Assembly: GCA_910588205.1 (NCBI GenBank)
Contig: CAJUQK010000008.1
Span: 2,768 to 66,767 of the forward strand
Length of the DNA: 64,000 bases
DNA from: an uncultured Eggerthellaceae bacterium
Lineage (GTDB): Bacteria > Actinomycetota > Coriobacteriia > Coriobacteriales > Eggerthellaceae
Direction: 5' to 3'
Shown here: piece after piece, positions 36,608 through 44,027 of the stretch
Layout of the letters: each line of letters begins with the position of its first letter
Numbering within the stretch: position 1 is the stretch's first letter
Translations under genes and position numbers: made by a program
The notes under the pieces: model-generated
The model's database searches: none
What the model was told of the DNA's origin: nothing
Seen by the model: the letters and a program-made list of their open reading frames with translations, nothing else

Positions 36608-37612
36608 CTATCTTCCGTAGAATTCAGTCACGGCGTCGAAGAACGCTTGGATGTTCTCATACGGTGCCATGGGTGGCACATCACATCCGGTAGAGATCAC
36701 GAAGTTCGGGTAAGCGCTGCAGGCTTCCAGCACTTCCAGAGTCTTCGCTCGCACGGATTCCGGCGTGCCTAAGCGAATCTCGCCCGCCGGATCCACGTTG
36801 CCCATGACGATCACATCCTTCGGCATGAGCGGCAGGATGTCTTCCATCTGGATGGCATTGCCGAAATGGAACGCCTTCGCCCCCGTGGCTATCACGGCAT
36901 CGGCCGCCTTCACGACGGAGGAGCCACAGTTATGGTAGATCACCAGGAAGTCATCGTCCTGGACCGCATCGACGATCTGGCGCACGTAAGGTGTGGAGAA
37001 TTCACCCAGCAGGTCTGGAGGTAACAGCCCCGCCAGAGGCTCCGCTATCACCACGCCATTCGCTCCCACCTCTTTGAGCGCTTCAGCATAAGCGGTAAGG
37101 AATCCTGTGCATTTCTCTAGCACCGCCTTCACCAATTCCGGCTCCTCATAGCAGAGGATCATGACCTCATTCACATCCATCAGGCGCCCCGCCAACGAGA
37201 ATGGCCCTATCATGCCCGCGAACACAGGGCGGTCGGTGACCTCATCCATCACCTTGCGTATGGCTTCTATATAGAGGCTCGTGCGCCCAGCCCCCACAGC
37301 AGGTACCACCAGCTCATCTGGGTCGGAATCCTCATCCACGATAGACCCCACCACCGTGGGCACCTCTTCATCGGACACCACGATCTGACTACCGAACGCC
37401 TCTGCTTCCACCGAGAGATCCATGAAGGAAACGGATGCAGCCGTAGGGAAGGCGCCAGCGATGGCTTTCATAGCTTCTGCCTGCTTATCTGCCGATCCGA
37501 TGAGTTCCTGCACGGTGATACCCATCTTCTGGATAGCGGGAAAGGAGAGGACTGGGAGGGCTTGCTTCTGCTTCGCCGCGATGATCTCAGAAACCCATGC
37601 ATTCATATCCAT
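36608..37612 (-). CDS. MtaA/UroD-family corrinoid methyltransferase
   Basis: 334 residues of the uroporphyrinogen decarboxylase (beta/alpha)8 family. It carries the zinc-thiol methyltransferase signature H227-x-C229 (YHNCGSS) and C310 (STGCDVPP), as in MtaA/MtbA methylcobamide methyltransferases, and lacks the N-terminal R-x-x-G-R-Y block of true HemE. GGAAG precedes the ATG. It heads an operon with DUF2284 and a RACo-like activator, facing a LysR gene. Likely moves a methyl group between a corrinoid protein and a thiol or pterin acceptor; the methyl donor substrate is unknown. Confidence 0.82.
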   Translation of the reverse strand: MDMNAWVSEIIAAKQKQALPVLSFPAIQKMGITVQELIGSADKQAEAMKAIAGAFPTAASVSFMDLSVEAEAFGSQIVVSDEEVPTVVGSIVDEDSDPDELVVPAVGAGRTSLYIEAIRKVMDEVTDRPVFAGMIGPFSLAGRLMDVNEVMILCYEEPELVKAVLEKCTGFLTAYAEALKEVGANGVVIAEPLAGLLPPDLLGEFSTPYVRQIVDAVQDDDFLVIYHNCGSSVVKAADAVIATGAKAFHFGNAIQMEDILPLMPKDVIVMGNVDPAGEIRLGTPESVRAKTLEVLEACSAYPNFVISTGCDVPPMAPYENIQAFFDAVTEFYGR

Positions 37613-37674
37613 CTGCTGCTTCCTTTCACCTCACCCGATGTGCGTTAAGACTGGCCCCGCTTCAAGCGAACGTC

Positions 37675-37712
37675 TGCCGCCTTGCACGATCGGGGAAGAT
37701 GGCAAGGCGGCA
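37675..37712 (-). promoter_or_regulatory. leader hairpin upstream of the methyltransferase operon
   Basis: Perfect 11-bp arms with a 16-base loop, ~65 bases upstream of the methyltransferase start. No T-tract follows on the minus strand within 10 bases. It may be an attenuator, an operator or a structured leader. Confidence 0.35.
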
Positions 37713-37812
37713 TTGGAAATGGCCTCGGAAGGCTTCAGGGGTACCCCACGAAGGCCACCTTGACTCTATCGTTCCTATGGCAAGAATGGAAGTACCGATA
37801 ATCGAATGGGTC

Positions 37813-37827
37813 ATGAATTTGATTCAT
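37813..37827. promoter_or_regulatory. candidate LysR-type operator (T-N11-A palindrome)
   Basis: ATGAAT-TTG-ATTCAT, a perfect 6-bp inverted repeat containing TGAATTTGATTCA, which fits the T-N11-A box of LysR-type regulators. It lies 86 bases upstream of the LysR start and ~200 bases from the methyltransferase start, where a divergent autoregulator site is expected. Confidence 0.55.
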
Positions 37828-37912
37828 AACGGATCCTCTGCCATCATAGACCAGCCAAGCGTTGGGCGATGCGCGAAGGCACGAACCGGCCCGCCGTCCC
37901 ACAAGGAGGACC

Positions 37913-38794
37913 ATGACCTTCCGACAGCTCCAATACTTCTTGGAAGTGGCCCGCACCCTCAATTTCTCGAAGGCAGCTGAGGCTCTCTTCGTCAGCCAGT
38001 CAACGCTGTCAAAGGCTATCTCCACCCTGGAGGAGGAACTAGGAGCGGTGCTCTTCCTGCGCGATCACCACAACGTCAGGCTCACTCCCGCTGGAGCCGT
38101 GCTGGCTACCAACCTACCCCGTCTCCAGGAAGACCTCCATAAGACCATCGATCTGGTCCAAGAGGTGAAAGAGGGTATGCGAGGGCGGCTTGCCTTGGGC
38201 GTGCAGGCAGGCTTCACGCTGCCCGACATCATCCTCTCTGCCGTTGACTACTGCAAGCACAGCATGCCCTTCCTGAGCATCACCGCCATCAGCATGGACG
38301 ATGCATCCCTGGAAGGATCTTTGGCGAACGGGAGGCTTGATTTCACCCTCGGCTATCAGCTGGAAGAGGATGCTATATCCAAAGAGGGAACGAATACCCT
38401 GACCGTCTTGGCCTCAGAACCCGTCGTGCTCTGCGTATCAGGTACTGCACGACTGAGCGAAGAGCCCGCTGCCAAGGAGCTCTCGAAGCTCCGGTATCTC
38501 TTCACAGCCCCCGATGACGCACCCCACGTGCGCCGATGGGCAGAGTATTGCCGCAATCAAGGGTTCTATCCGGATGTCTCTCCGGTGAGGGACATGGGCA
38601 CTGCAGCCGTGAAGATAGAGCTAGGAATGGCAGCCACGGTAGTCCCCGCCAGCCATGCCCTCACGCGCTCTCCCAATATTCGCACCCTACCCATAGCAGA
38701 TGCGTATCGGGTATCCAGTGTCATGGCCTCCAACCCGGATAACCTGAACCAGATCGTAGAGGTCTTCACCAAGCTGATCGAATCAGATCTATGA
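37913..38794 (+). CDS. LysR-family transcriptional regulator
   Basis: 293 residues. N-terminal winged helix-turn-helix MTFRQLQYFLEVARTLNFSKAAEALFVSQSTLSKAISTLEEELG is the standard LysR domain, followed by an effector-binding domain in two alpha/beta lobes (GRLALGVQAGFTLPDI, GMAATVVPASHAL). AAGGAGGA lies 5 bases before the ATG at 37913. It is divergent from the corrinoid methyltransferase operon, the classic position for a regulator of that operon; the inducer is unknown. Confidence 0.92.
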   Translation: MTFRQLQYFLEVARTLNFSKAAEALFVSQSTLSKAISTLEEELGAVLFLRDHHNVRLTPAGAVLATNLPRLQEDLHKTIDLVQEVKEGMRGRLALGVQAGFTLPDIILSAVDYCKHSMPFLSITAISMDDASLEGSLANGRLDFTLGYQLEEDAISKEGTNTLTVLASEPVVLCVSGTARLSEEPAAKELSKLRYLFTAPDDAPHVRRWAEYCRNQGFYPDVSPVRDMGTAAVKIELGMAATVVPASHALTRSPNIRTLPIADAYRVSSVMASNPDNLNQIVEVFTKLIESDL

Positions 38795-38805
38795 TCGGCT
38801 CCCAG

Positions 38806-38832
38806 GCCAACGCTTTACGGGCGAGCGTCGGC
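38806..38832. terminator. weak hairpin between convergent genes
   Basis: GCCAACGCT / AGCGTCGGC, 9-bp arms with one mismatch and a 9-base loop, exactly filling the gap between the lysR and coiled-coil protein stops. No T-tract. Confidence 0.4.
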
Positions 38833-39876
38833 TCAGATCCTCCCCATCTCCTCTGAGACACGGTTGTACCAATGCTCCCAGTTCCCTGGACAATACTTCT
38901 GGGCCGCTGCCTCGGATACGGTGTAGCCATAGCCACGAGCAAGCCCGGAAGCGTGAGCGGGAATGGCCTCTTCCCAACTGCCCCAGGAGACAGAACCCCA
39001 GCCCCAAGCGTTATAGGGCCTGAAGCAGGCAGCCCCTCTGCTGCTCTCGACCTCCGAGATGGCTGCCGAGAACCGCGGGTCTATGCCCGCATCCCAGGCC
39101 GCCGAAGCGAACGTCTTCCCTTGCCCAGCTAGGGGCGTTCCTGCCAGGTACGCATCCAAGCGCCCCGCCCAGTTCCGCACGAATGAAGCCTTGTCACCAG
39201 ACCAGTCCGCATCGCCTATGGAAGGGGCATCCCCAGATACTTCCTCAGACGACTCCTCCTCCGTGGTTCCCTGGGCTTGCTCAGCCACCGCGCGCTCCCG
39301 GGCCTCCTGCTGGGCTTGCTCCTCGGCGGCCTTCTGGGCCGCTTCCCGTTGCGCTGCCGCCAGAAGCGCTGCCCGCTCAGCAGCCGCTTGCTCCTGTTCG
39401 GCATCCACGCGCGCCTCCTCCAATGCCTCTTGAGCTTGCTTGCGCTCTTGGAGCATCTGGGTGAAGCGCTCCAGCTTGGCATTGGCGGTCTCTTGAACGC
39501 GATTGAAGTAGTCGAAGGTGCTGACGAAGGTAGGGAAATCCTGAGACGAGAGGATCACCGACAATATCCCCGCATCATCCCGATGTAACTTGTACAGGCT
39601 GACCATGCTCGCACTGCATGCTTCCTGATAAACAGGGATGCGCCCATCCAATTCCTGGATCTGCGCCTCGTTCTCTTGGATCTGGCGGGCGATATCCTCT
39701 ACCCGCTCAGTAGCCTGGTTGTATTCCGCCGCAGTGGATTCCACCGCTTTCTGCAAGCCGTCCGCTTCTGCGTAGATATCTTGGGTCTCTGCAAAGGCAG
39801 CAGAAGGGGACAGGCAGAGCATTAGAGAGATGATGCCCGCCAAGAGGCCCTTCGCCCGACGCTTTTCCCAAGCCAT
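38833..39876 (-). CDS. secreted coiled-coil protein with C-terminal lysozyme-like domain
   Basis: 347 residues from the ATG at 39876 (CGGAG upstream; another ATG nine codons earlier has a weak site). Signal peptide to ~29 (SPSAAFA). A PcsB/CwlO-like coiled coil follows at ~31-205 with Gln/Glu/Ala heptads, then a Ser/Glu linker. The C-terminal domain ~225-347 (GIDPRFSAAISEVESSRG, NAWGWGSVSWGSWEEAI) looks like a lysozyme or transglycosylase-type fold, with Glu in EVESS as the likely acid. Probably a cell-wall hydrolase controlled through its coiled coil. The domain family is judged by eye; it is not NlpC/P60 or CHAP, as no Cys-His pair is seen. Confidence 0.68.
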   Translation of the reverse strand: MAWEKRRAKGLLAGIISLMLCLSPSAAFAETQDIYAEADGLQKAVESTAAEYNQATERVEDIARQIQENEAQIQELDGRIPVYQEACSASMVSLYKLHRDDAGILSVILSSQDFPTFVSTFDYFNRVQETANAKLERFTQMLQERKQAQEALEEARVDAEQEQAAAERAALLAAAQREAAQKAAEEQAQQEARERAVAEQAQGTTEEESSEEVSGDAPSIGDADWSGDKASFVRNWAGRLDAYLAGTPLAGQGKTFASAAWDAGIDPRFSAAISEVESSRGAACFRPYNAWGWGSVSWGSWEEAIPAHASGLARGYGYTVSEAAAQKYCPGNWEHWYNRVSEEMGRI

Positions 39877-39910
39877 GGCGCTCCGTTGCCGCTTCAACCG
39901 CATCTACGCT

Positions 39911-40564
39911 CTAGATGTTGTCGATAGGGCGGCCCTGGGGTTTGACCACTTCCACCAAAGGAGAGCCTTCCCGCTCCAACGCCTGGATCTGCTCGTAGGT
40001 GAGGCCCTTGTTCTCGAACACGCGGTCCTTCAGGCGCTGGATCCAAGTGTTGCCGCGCACGTCCTCCCCTTCGGAAAGACCCTTCCATTCCTCTTTGATG
40101 CCGATGGCCACAAGGGCGATGACCGCTACCCGGAGCTTCGTCAGATCAGGCACATGGATCTCGAAGCACTCACCCTTGTCCCGGAACAGGCGTGTTTTCA
40201 CATGCACATCCTTCTTGTTATAGGACGTGCGCGTCTCGGTCACGAAATCGAAAGGTGGGTTGGAGAACGACCCGTACAGATCCCACAGCATCCCTTCGAT
40301 GTAGTAATGCTTGTTGATGACGTAAGGATGCAGGATGTATTCATAGCGCTCGAAGCGCAGGTAGTAGTTGAGGCAGCGATTGTCCGGCCGAATGGCCGCA
40401 TTCTCACCGCCCATACGCCCGATGACGGAGATGTTCTGCTTCTCTGCCGTCCACCCCTTCTTGTTCTCGAAGCGGTAGAACAGGTCACCATCCTCATACC
40501 AAGTGTCGAAATCCTCGTGGCGTGCGATGGCATCCCGCTGCAGATAGACCTTGTTGAACTTCAT
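39911..40564 (-). CDS. uncharacterised protein, possible tubby/LURP-one-like fold
   Basis: 217 residues starting MKFNKVYLQRDAIARHEDF, with GAGGAG 5 bases before the ATG; the longer open frame upstream is rejected. No signal peptide. It is aromatic-rich and beta-rich (YYLRFERYEYILHPYVINKHYYIEG), ending in a hydrophobic helix LRVAVIALVAIGI and a charged tail. The repeated strand pattern followed by a buried C-terminal helix recalls LURP-one-related/tubby-like scaffolds, but this is only a shape argument. Divergent from the trigger-factor-like gene. Function unknown. Confidence 0.6.
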   Translation of the reverse strand: MKFNKVYLQRDAIARHEDFDTWYEDGDLFYRFENKKGWTAEKQNISVIGRMGGENAAIRPDNRCLNYYLRFERYEYILHPYVINKHYYIEGMLWDLYGSFSNPPFDFVTETRTSYNKKDVHVKTRLFRDKGECFEIHVPDLTKLRVAVIALVAIGIKEEWKGLSEGEDVRGNTWIQRLKDRVFENKGLTYEQIQALEREGSPLVEVVKPQGRPIDNI

Positions 40565-40725
40565 GAAGCTCCTCACGTTTTGATGGGCTGGGAACATGAT
40601 ACCGTGAATCCACGTGCTCGGGTCTCCGTAGTGCAGAACTTCGGCTCTGCCCTGACCGACTACCCCCTCAGCTGTCCCCCTCATGTACAATGAGCGAACA
40701 CGAAACAGCCGAGTGAAAGGCCATC

Positions 40726-41502
40726 ATGCCAAAGCAGACCTACACCCTCACTTCCTATGATCCCGTCTATGCCGTGTGCCCTGAGGTGCGCATCCCCGAA
40801 GAGCTCATCCAGCAGCAAGCCCTGCGTTGGTTGGAACTCCATTGCGCGAAGCCGGGCCAGCAAGCCAAGCTCACTGATGCCTGGGTGGCCAGCAATACCG
40901 ATGACTTCAACTCCGTGGAGGAACTGCTGATCTTCATCCGTTACAACATGTACAAGGACAATCGCGAAGCCCAGGAGCTCTCTGACCAGGATTACATCTG
41001 TGCCGAACTGGCCACGCGCTTGGTGGAGGAGCTTCCGGCTGACTTGGTGGAAGAATCCATCTACGCCGCCAACATGCGCCTGGAAGACATGGTCAACCGC
41101 TCCGGCATGTCCATGCAGGATTTCTGCAAGCAGCACAACATGTCCCTGGATCAACTCTATCAGAACACCGAGACCCGCGCCATCCAAAGCCTGAAGGAAG
41201 ACTCAGCTCTGGATGCCTGGGCAAGCCACGCTGCTTACACACTGGAACCGGAAGACTTCTACGCCGTCATCCCTGGCGAGAACATCCAGGACAAGGCTGA
41301 GAAGCGCCGCCAGATCGAATTGGACGGCCGTCTTCCCCAAATGGAGGAATACGCCCTCAAGACCAAGGCGCTCAAAGAGGTCATGCAGAACGCCATGATC
41401 AAGCGGAACGAGACCGATCCTGAGTGGGTACGCTACGGCGATACCAGCCAAGAGGTGACCAATGCCGCCAACCAATTCCCGGATAACTTCATCGCCCTCT
41501 AG
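40726..41502 (+). CDS. trigger-factor C-domain-like protein without PPIase or ribosome-binding domains
   Basis: 258 soluble residues. The middle (~88-180) has the helical pattern of the trigger factor chaperone domain: DYICAELATRLVEELPADLVEESIYAANMRLEDMV, then GMSMQDFCKQHNMSLDQLYQNTETRAIQSLKEDSALDAWA, closely paralleling VEAALERLTEDVPTYYVDF and MDLQQWMLQNSV in the genuine trigger factor 1 kb away. It lacks the N-terminal ribosome-docking loop and the FKBP domain. AAAGGCCATC precedes the ATG. Possibly a free chaperone, or a duplicated fragment turned into its own gene. Assignment is by eye. Confidence 0.6.
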   Translation: MPKQTYTLTSYDPVYAVCPEVRIPEELIQQQALRWLELHCAKPGQQAKLTDAWVASNTDDFNSVEELLIFIRYNMYKDNREAQELSDQDYICAELATRLVEELPADLVEESIYAANMRLEDMVNRSGMSMQDFCKQHNMSLDQLYQNTETRAIQSLKEDSALDAWASHAAYTLEPEDFYAVIPGENIQDKAEKRRQIELDGRLPQMEEYALKTKALKEVMQNAMIKRNETDPEWVRYGDTSQEVTNAANQFPDNFIAL

Positions 41503-41525
41503 GGCAACCTCGGGTGATCCTATGA

Positions 41526-41549
41526 AAAGGGCCGCTTCCGCGGCCCTTT
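41526..41549. terminator. bidirectional terminator
   Basis: Perfect 10-bp inverted repeat AAAGGGCCGC / GCGGCCCTTT with a TTCC loop, between convergent stops at 41502 and 41553. A-rich on one side and T-rich on the other, so it can serve both genes. Confidence 0.85.
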
Positions 41550-41552
41550 CTC

Positions 41553-42071
41553 TTATCTGAAGTCGTCTGCTTGATCCCCACCGAGAAGCTTCTGCTGCTC
41601 CTTTAAGTGCCGCGCCTTCTCGGCGGCGGAAACGAAGTTCTCCGGCGGCTCTTCTATCTCCAGGATCTCCACTTCGAAGGTAAGATCCTTCCCGGCCAGA
41701 GGGTGGTTCATGTCGAATACAGCCACACCATTTTCTACGGCGGTCACCGTAACAGGCATGGGCACCCCGTCCTCCGAAGAAGACATCCAAACGCGCTGAC
41801 CTACCTTCACATTGCCCCGCGGCACCTGCTCCATGGGGATGCGCTGAACGAAATCGTCCAGATATTCGCCGTAGGCCTTGTACTGGTCCACCGTGAAGGT
41901 GTGCTTCTCGCCCACCTCGTTCATCTTGAGGATCTCCTCCTCGAAGCCATCGATGGCCATATCCATGCCCGTCTGGAACTTCATGGGATGGTCTTTGTCA
42001 GCGTGGCCGAACTCTTCGCCGTTATCCGTGGTTCCCACATAGGTGAGAGTGACTGTTGATCCAAGCTCCAT
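41553..42071 (-). CDS. slyD: FKBP-type peptidyl-prolyl isomerase, SlyD-like
   Basis: 172 residues. A SlyD/FKBP domain starts VTLTYVGTTDNGEEFGHAD; an insert-in-flap chaperone segment covers ~60-125 (YGEYLDDFVQRIP, QVPRGNVKVGQ); and FDMNHPLAGKDLTFEVEILEIE is the typical closing block. A short charged tail follows, not a His-rich metal-binding one, so nickel handling is not expected. AAAGGA precedes the ATG, 12 bases after the tig stop: co-transcribed folding factors. Confidence 0.88.
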   Translation of the reverse strand: MELGSTVTLTYVGTTDNGEEFGHADKDHPMKFQTGMDMAIDGFEEEILKMNEVGEKHTFTVDQYKAYGEYLDDFVQRIPMEQVPRGNVKVGQRVWMSSSEDGVPMPVTVTAVENGVAVFDMNHPLAGKDLTFEVEILEIEEPPENFVSAAEKARHLKEQQKLLGGDQADDFR

Positions 42072-42083
42072 CGGATGTCCTTT

Positions 42084-43385
42084 CTATTCCTCTATCTCAA
42101 CTTGAGCGTTATCCACGAGCCATTGGGTGGCCTTGCGCTGCCGAGCCATCTTGCGCAGATTCGACAAACGATTGGCCTCCTTCCAAGACTCCAGCTTCGC
42201 TTGCGCATCCTCTTCTTCTGCGAAGAGGGCTGCGATGTCTTCGTCAGTGACCTCCATCTTCTCGTGGGCGAAGATGGCATCAAGGGTACGATCGATAGCA
42301 GCGCGACGCTGGGCCTCACGACTGATATCCTCTTTCATCTGCTCGCCCTGAACGCTGTTCTGGAGCATCCATTGCTGCAGATCCATGCCCTGCTCTTGCA
42401 GGCTTTCCATGAACTCCCGACCCACATCCTGACGGATGAAATCCACATAGTAGGTGGGCACGTCTTCTGTCAGACGCTCCAAGGCGGCCTCAACGGCTCG
42501 GTCCAGCTTCAAGTGGGGAAGCTGCTCGGCCTTCTGCATCTCGATGTTGCGACGCATCTGCTTGTGCATGTCCTCAACGTCCATGCACCCCACCTTCACA
42601 GCCAGTTCGTCATCTATCTCTGGCAAGACCATCTTCCGGAAGCCGCAGACTTCGACCTGAGCATGCAGCTCACCGTCACCGAAGTCGGAGCTGCCCTTCT
42701 CGTCCTTAGCTTCGAAATCGAACTCGATGAGGTCTCCCACCTTGGTGCCGATAAGGTTATCATCGAAGCTCTCCGGCATGGTGCCAGCCCCCAGGCCCAC
42801 CATACGGGTGACATTGTTCATGCCGTTGATCAACTTGCCATGGTTCGTCACCGTCAGGCGGGTGTCCACGTAATCACCCATTTGAGCCACGTGGTCCTCG
42901 TCGGTGATCTTGTCCAGCCGGTGATAGTAGTCTTGGATGTCAGCCAGAGCCTGCTGGACATCGGCTTCGGTGGCCTCCTCGGGCGGCAGCGTGATCTGCA
43001 CCGGGTCGTAGGAGGAGAGCTGCATCTCCGGAGCCACCGCACCGGACACGGTGAAGGTGAACGGCTTACCCTCTTCGAGCATGGCATCCACATTGAATTG
43101 GGGTTCGTTGATGAAGATGATATCCGCGCTGTCGATAGCGGCGAAGGCGCTATCGTTGATGAGCTTCTCTGCCACGCCACCCATGGCGTTCTCGTGGCCG
43201 CCCACACCCTGCTCGAGTACCTCTTTCGGGGCCTTGCCTTTGCGGAAACCGGGCACCTCGCGCTGGTTCAGCTCTTTGAAGAATGCCTTGGCCGCAGCAT
43301 CCACTTCCTCAGCAGAAGCGATCAAGGTGAGCACGACTTCCCGCGTGGAACCATCCTCTTCGAAGGATCTTTCTTTGACTTTCAC
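42084..43385 (-). CDS. tig: trigger factor
   Basis: 433 residues from a GTG at 43385, chosen because AGGGAG lies 4 bases before it; an ATG six codons upstream has no ribosome site, and a much longer open frame runs into a non-coding repeat region. Ribosome-binding signature VPGFRKGKAPKEVL near residue 45; FKBP-like PPIase domain ~155-240 (QMGDYVDTRLTV, MPESFDDNLIGTKVGDLIEFDF); helical C-terminal chaperone domain ~250-420. It catches nascent chains at the ribosome exit. Downstream slyD probably shares its transcript. Confidence 0.93.
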   Translation of the reverse strand: MKVKERSFEEDGSTREVVLTLIASAEEVDAAAKAFFKELNQREVPGFRKGKAPKEVLEQGVGGHENAMGGVAEKLINDSAFAAIDSADIIFINEPQFNVDAMLEEGKPFTFTVSGAVAPEMQLSSYDPVQITLPPEEATEADVQQALADIQDYYHRLDKITDEDHVAQMGDYVDTRLTVTNHGKLINGMNNVTRMVGLGAGTMPESFDDNLIGTKVGDLIEFDFEAKDEKGSSDFGDGELHAQVEVCGFRKMVLPEIDDELAVKVGCMDVEDMHKQMRRNIEMQKAEQLPHLKLDRAVEAALERLTEDVPTYYVDFIRQDVGREFMESLQEQGMDLQQWMLQNSVQGEQMKEDISREAQRRAAIDRTLDAIFAHEKMEVTDEDIAALFAEEEDAQAKLESWKEANRLSNLRKMARQRKATQWLVDNAQVEIEE

Positions 43386-43480
43386 GTATCTCCCTACCTT
43401 CATTTTGATAGTGGTAGCATTGTAGCTCACAAGCCCTTCAGAACCGATAGAACTGCGGGGCGGATTGGCTCTGCGCAACC

Positions 43481-43599
43481 AGCCCCACGAAGGAATCAGC
43501 ATCACATTTCCATAAGGCCCGATCCTCGTAGGAGGTCGATCATGATCGACCTCCTTGCAACGACCAATCCGATGCGGCACAAAGCCGACGGTCGACCCC
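43481..43599 (+). repeat. intergenic repeat A, copy 1
   Basis: Shares with 52380-52484 the ordered blocks AGCCCCACGAAGGA, TCCTCGTAGG, a GGTCGATCATGATCGACC palindrome, TGCAACGACC and CGACGGTCGACCC. The outer blocks (CCCACGAAGGA / TCCTCGTAGG) are near-inverted repeats, so each copy folds as two hairpins. Confidence 0.7.
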
Positions 43600-43670
43600 A
43601 ATATGGCACTGGAGATGAACGTACGAACAGATAATGTGTTCCGTTCGCATTTGCGATGCGCGGAGACCGA

Positions 43671-43714
43671 GCGCAACATATTCATTGCGGCACTTGCCTG
43701 GTTGTCTGGCGTAT
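43671..43714 (+). repeat. intergenic repeat B, copy 1
   Basis: GCGCAACATATTCATTGCGG, then CACTTGCC, then G.TTG.CT.GCG.AT, near-identical to 52298-52342. Preceded here by GTGTTCCGTTCGCATTTGCG, partly complementary to it. Confidence 0.7.
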
Positions 43715-44027
43715 CGGTTCGGCCCGCATACATCACAACCTCCTGAGATCTCGCAGCCACGAAGCAAGGCATCCATGAGCCATGATCTGTCGCTACGGAA
43801 GCAGCAGCCTTAAGCTAGACGGCGAAGGAGGCCCACAGATATGTCGTCTTCGTGCGCCGCGCACATATAGATGTCAAGACCGAACGCCCCTCACGGGGCG
43901 AACGTGCAGAAGAATCGTAAAAGACACGCGAAGTGAACGCTGCGGAGCTTCTGAACGGAGCCTGCCACTTACGACCAATGCCTACGCGTCGAAGTGCAGC
44001 ATACCTGCGTTGCCGCCCGGCCGTGCA

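Larger units (their letters stand above)
37613..37912. other. divergent regulatory region, methyltransferase operon / lysR
   Basis: No gene. It contains an 11-bp perfect inverted repeat TGCCGCCTTGC / GCAAGGCGGCA at 37675-37712, in the leader of the methyltransferase operon, and a second palindrome nearer lysR (listed separately). Promoter hexamers are not convincing on either strand. Confidence 0.5.
43386..44027. other. 642-base gene-free region with repeat elements
   Basis: Holds the repeat copies A1 and B1 (listed separately), a GC-rich hairpin GAACGCCCC TCAC GGGGCG near 43889-43907 and a TTGACATCTATATG stretch on the minus strand near 43866-43879 that resembles promoter elements. Minus-strand open frames here extend the trigger factor frame upstream but lack any recognisable protein. 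No tRNA, tmRNA or 4.5S RNA signature was recognised. A structured small RNA is possible. Confidence 0.45.

Noticed and set aside
42075..43634. 519-codon plus-strand open frame
   Set aside because: Antisense to trigger factor and running into the repeat region.
43386..43772. N-terminal extension of the trigger factor frame
   Set aside because: The GTG at 43385 has a good ribosome site and a family-typical N-terminus; the extension crosses repeats A and B.
43860..43930. possible tmRNA, 4.5S RNA or tRNA
   Set aside because: Only a short GC-rich hairpin is visible; no T-loop, CCA-type end or conserved SRP core was found.
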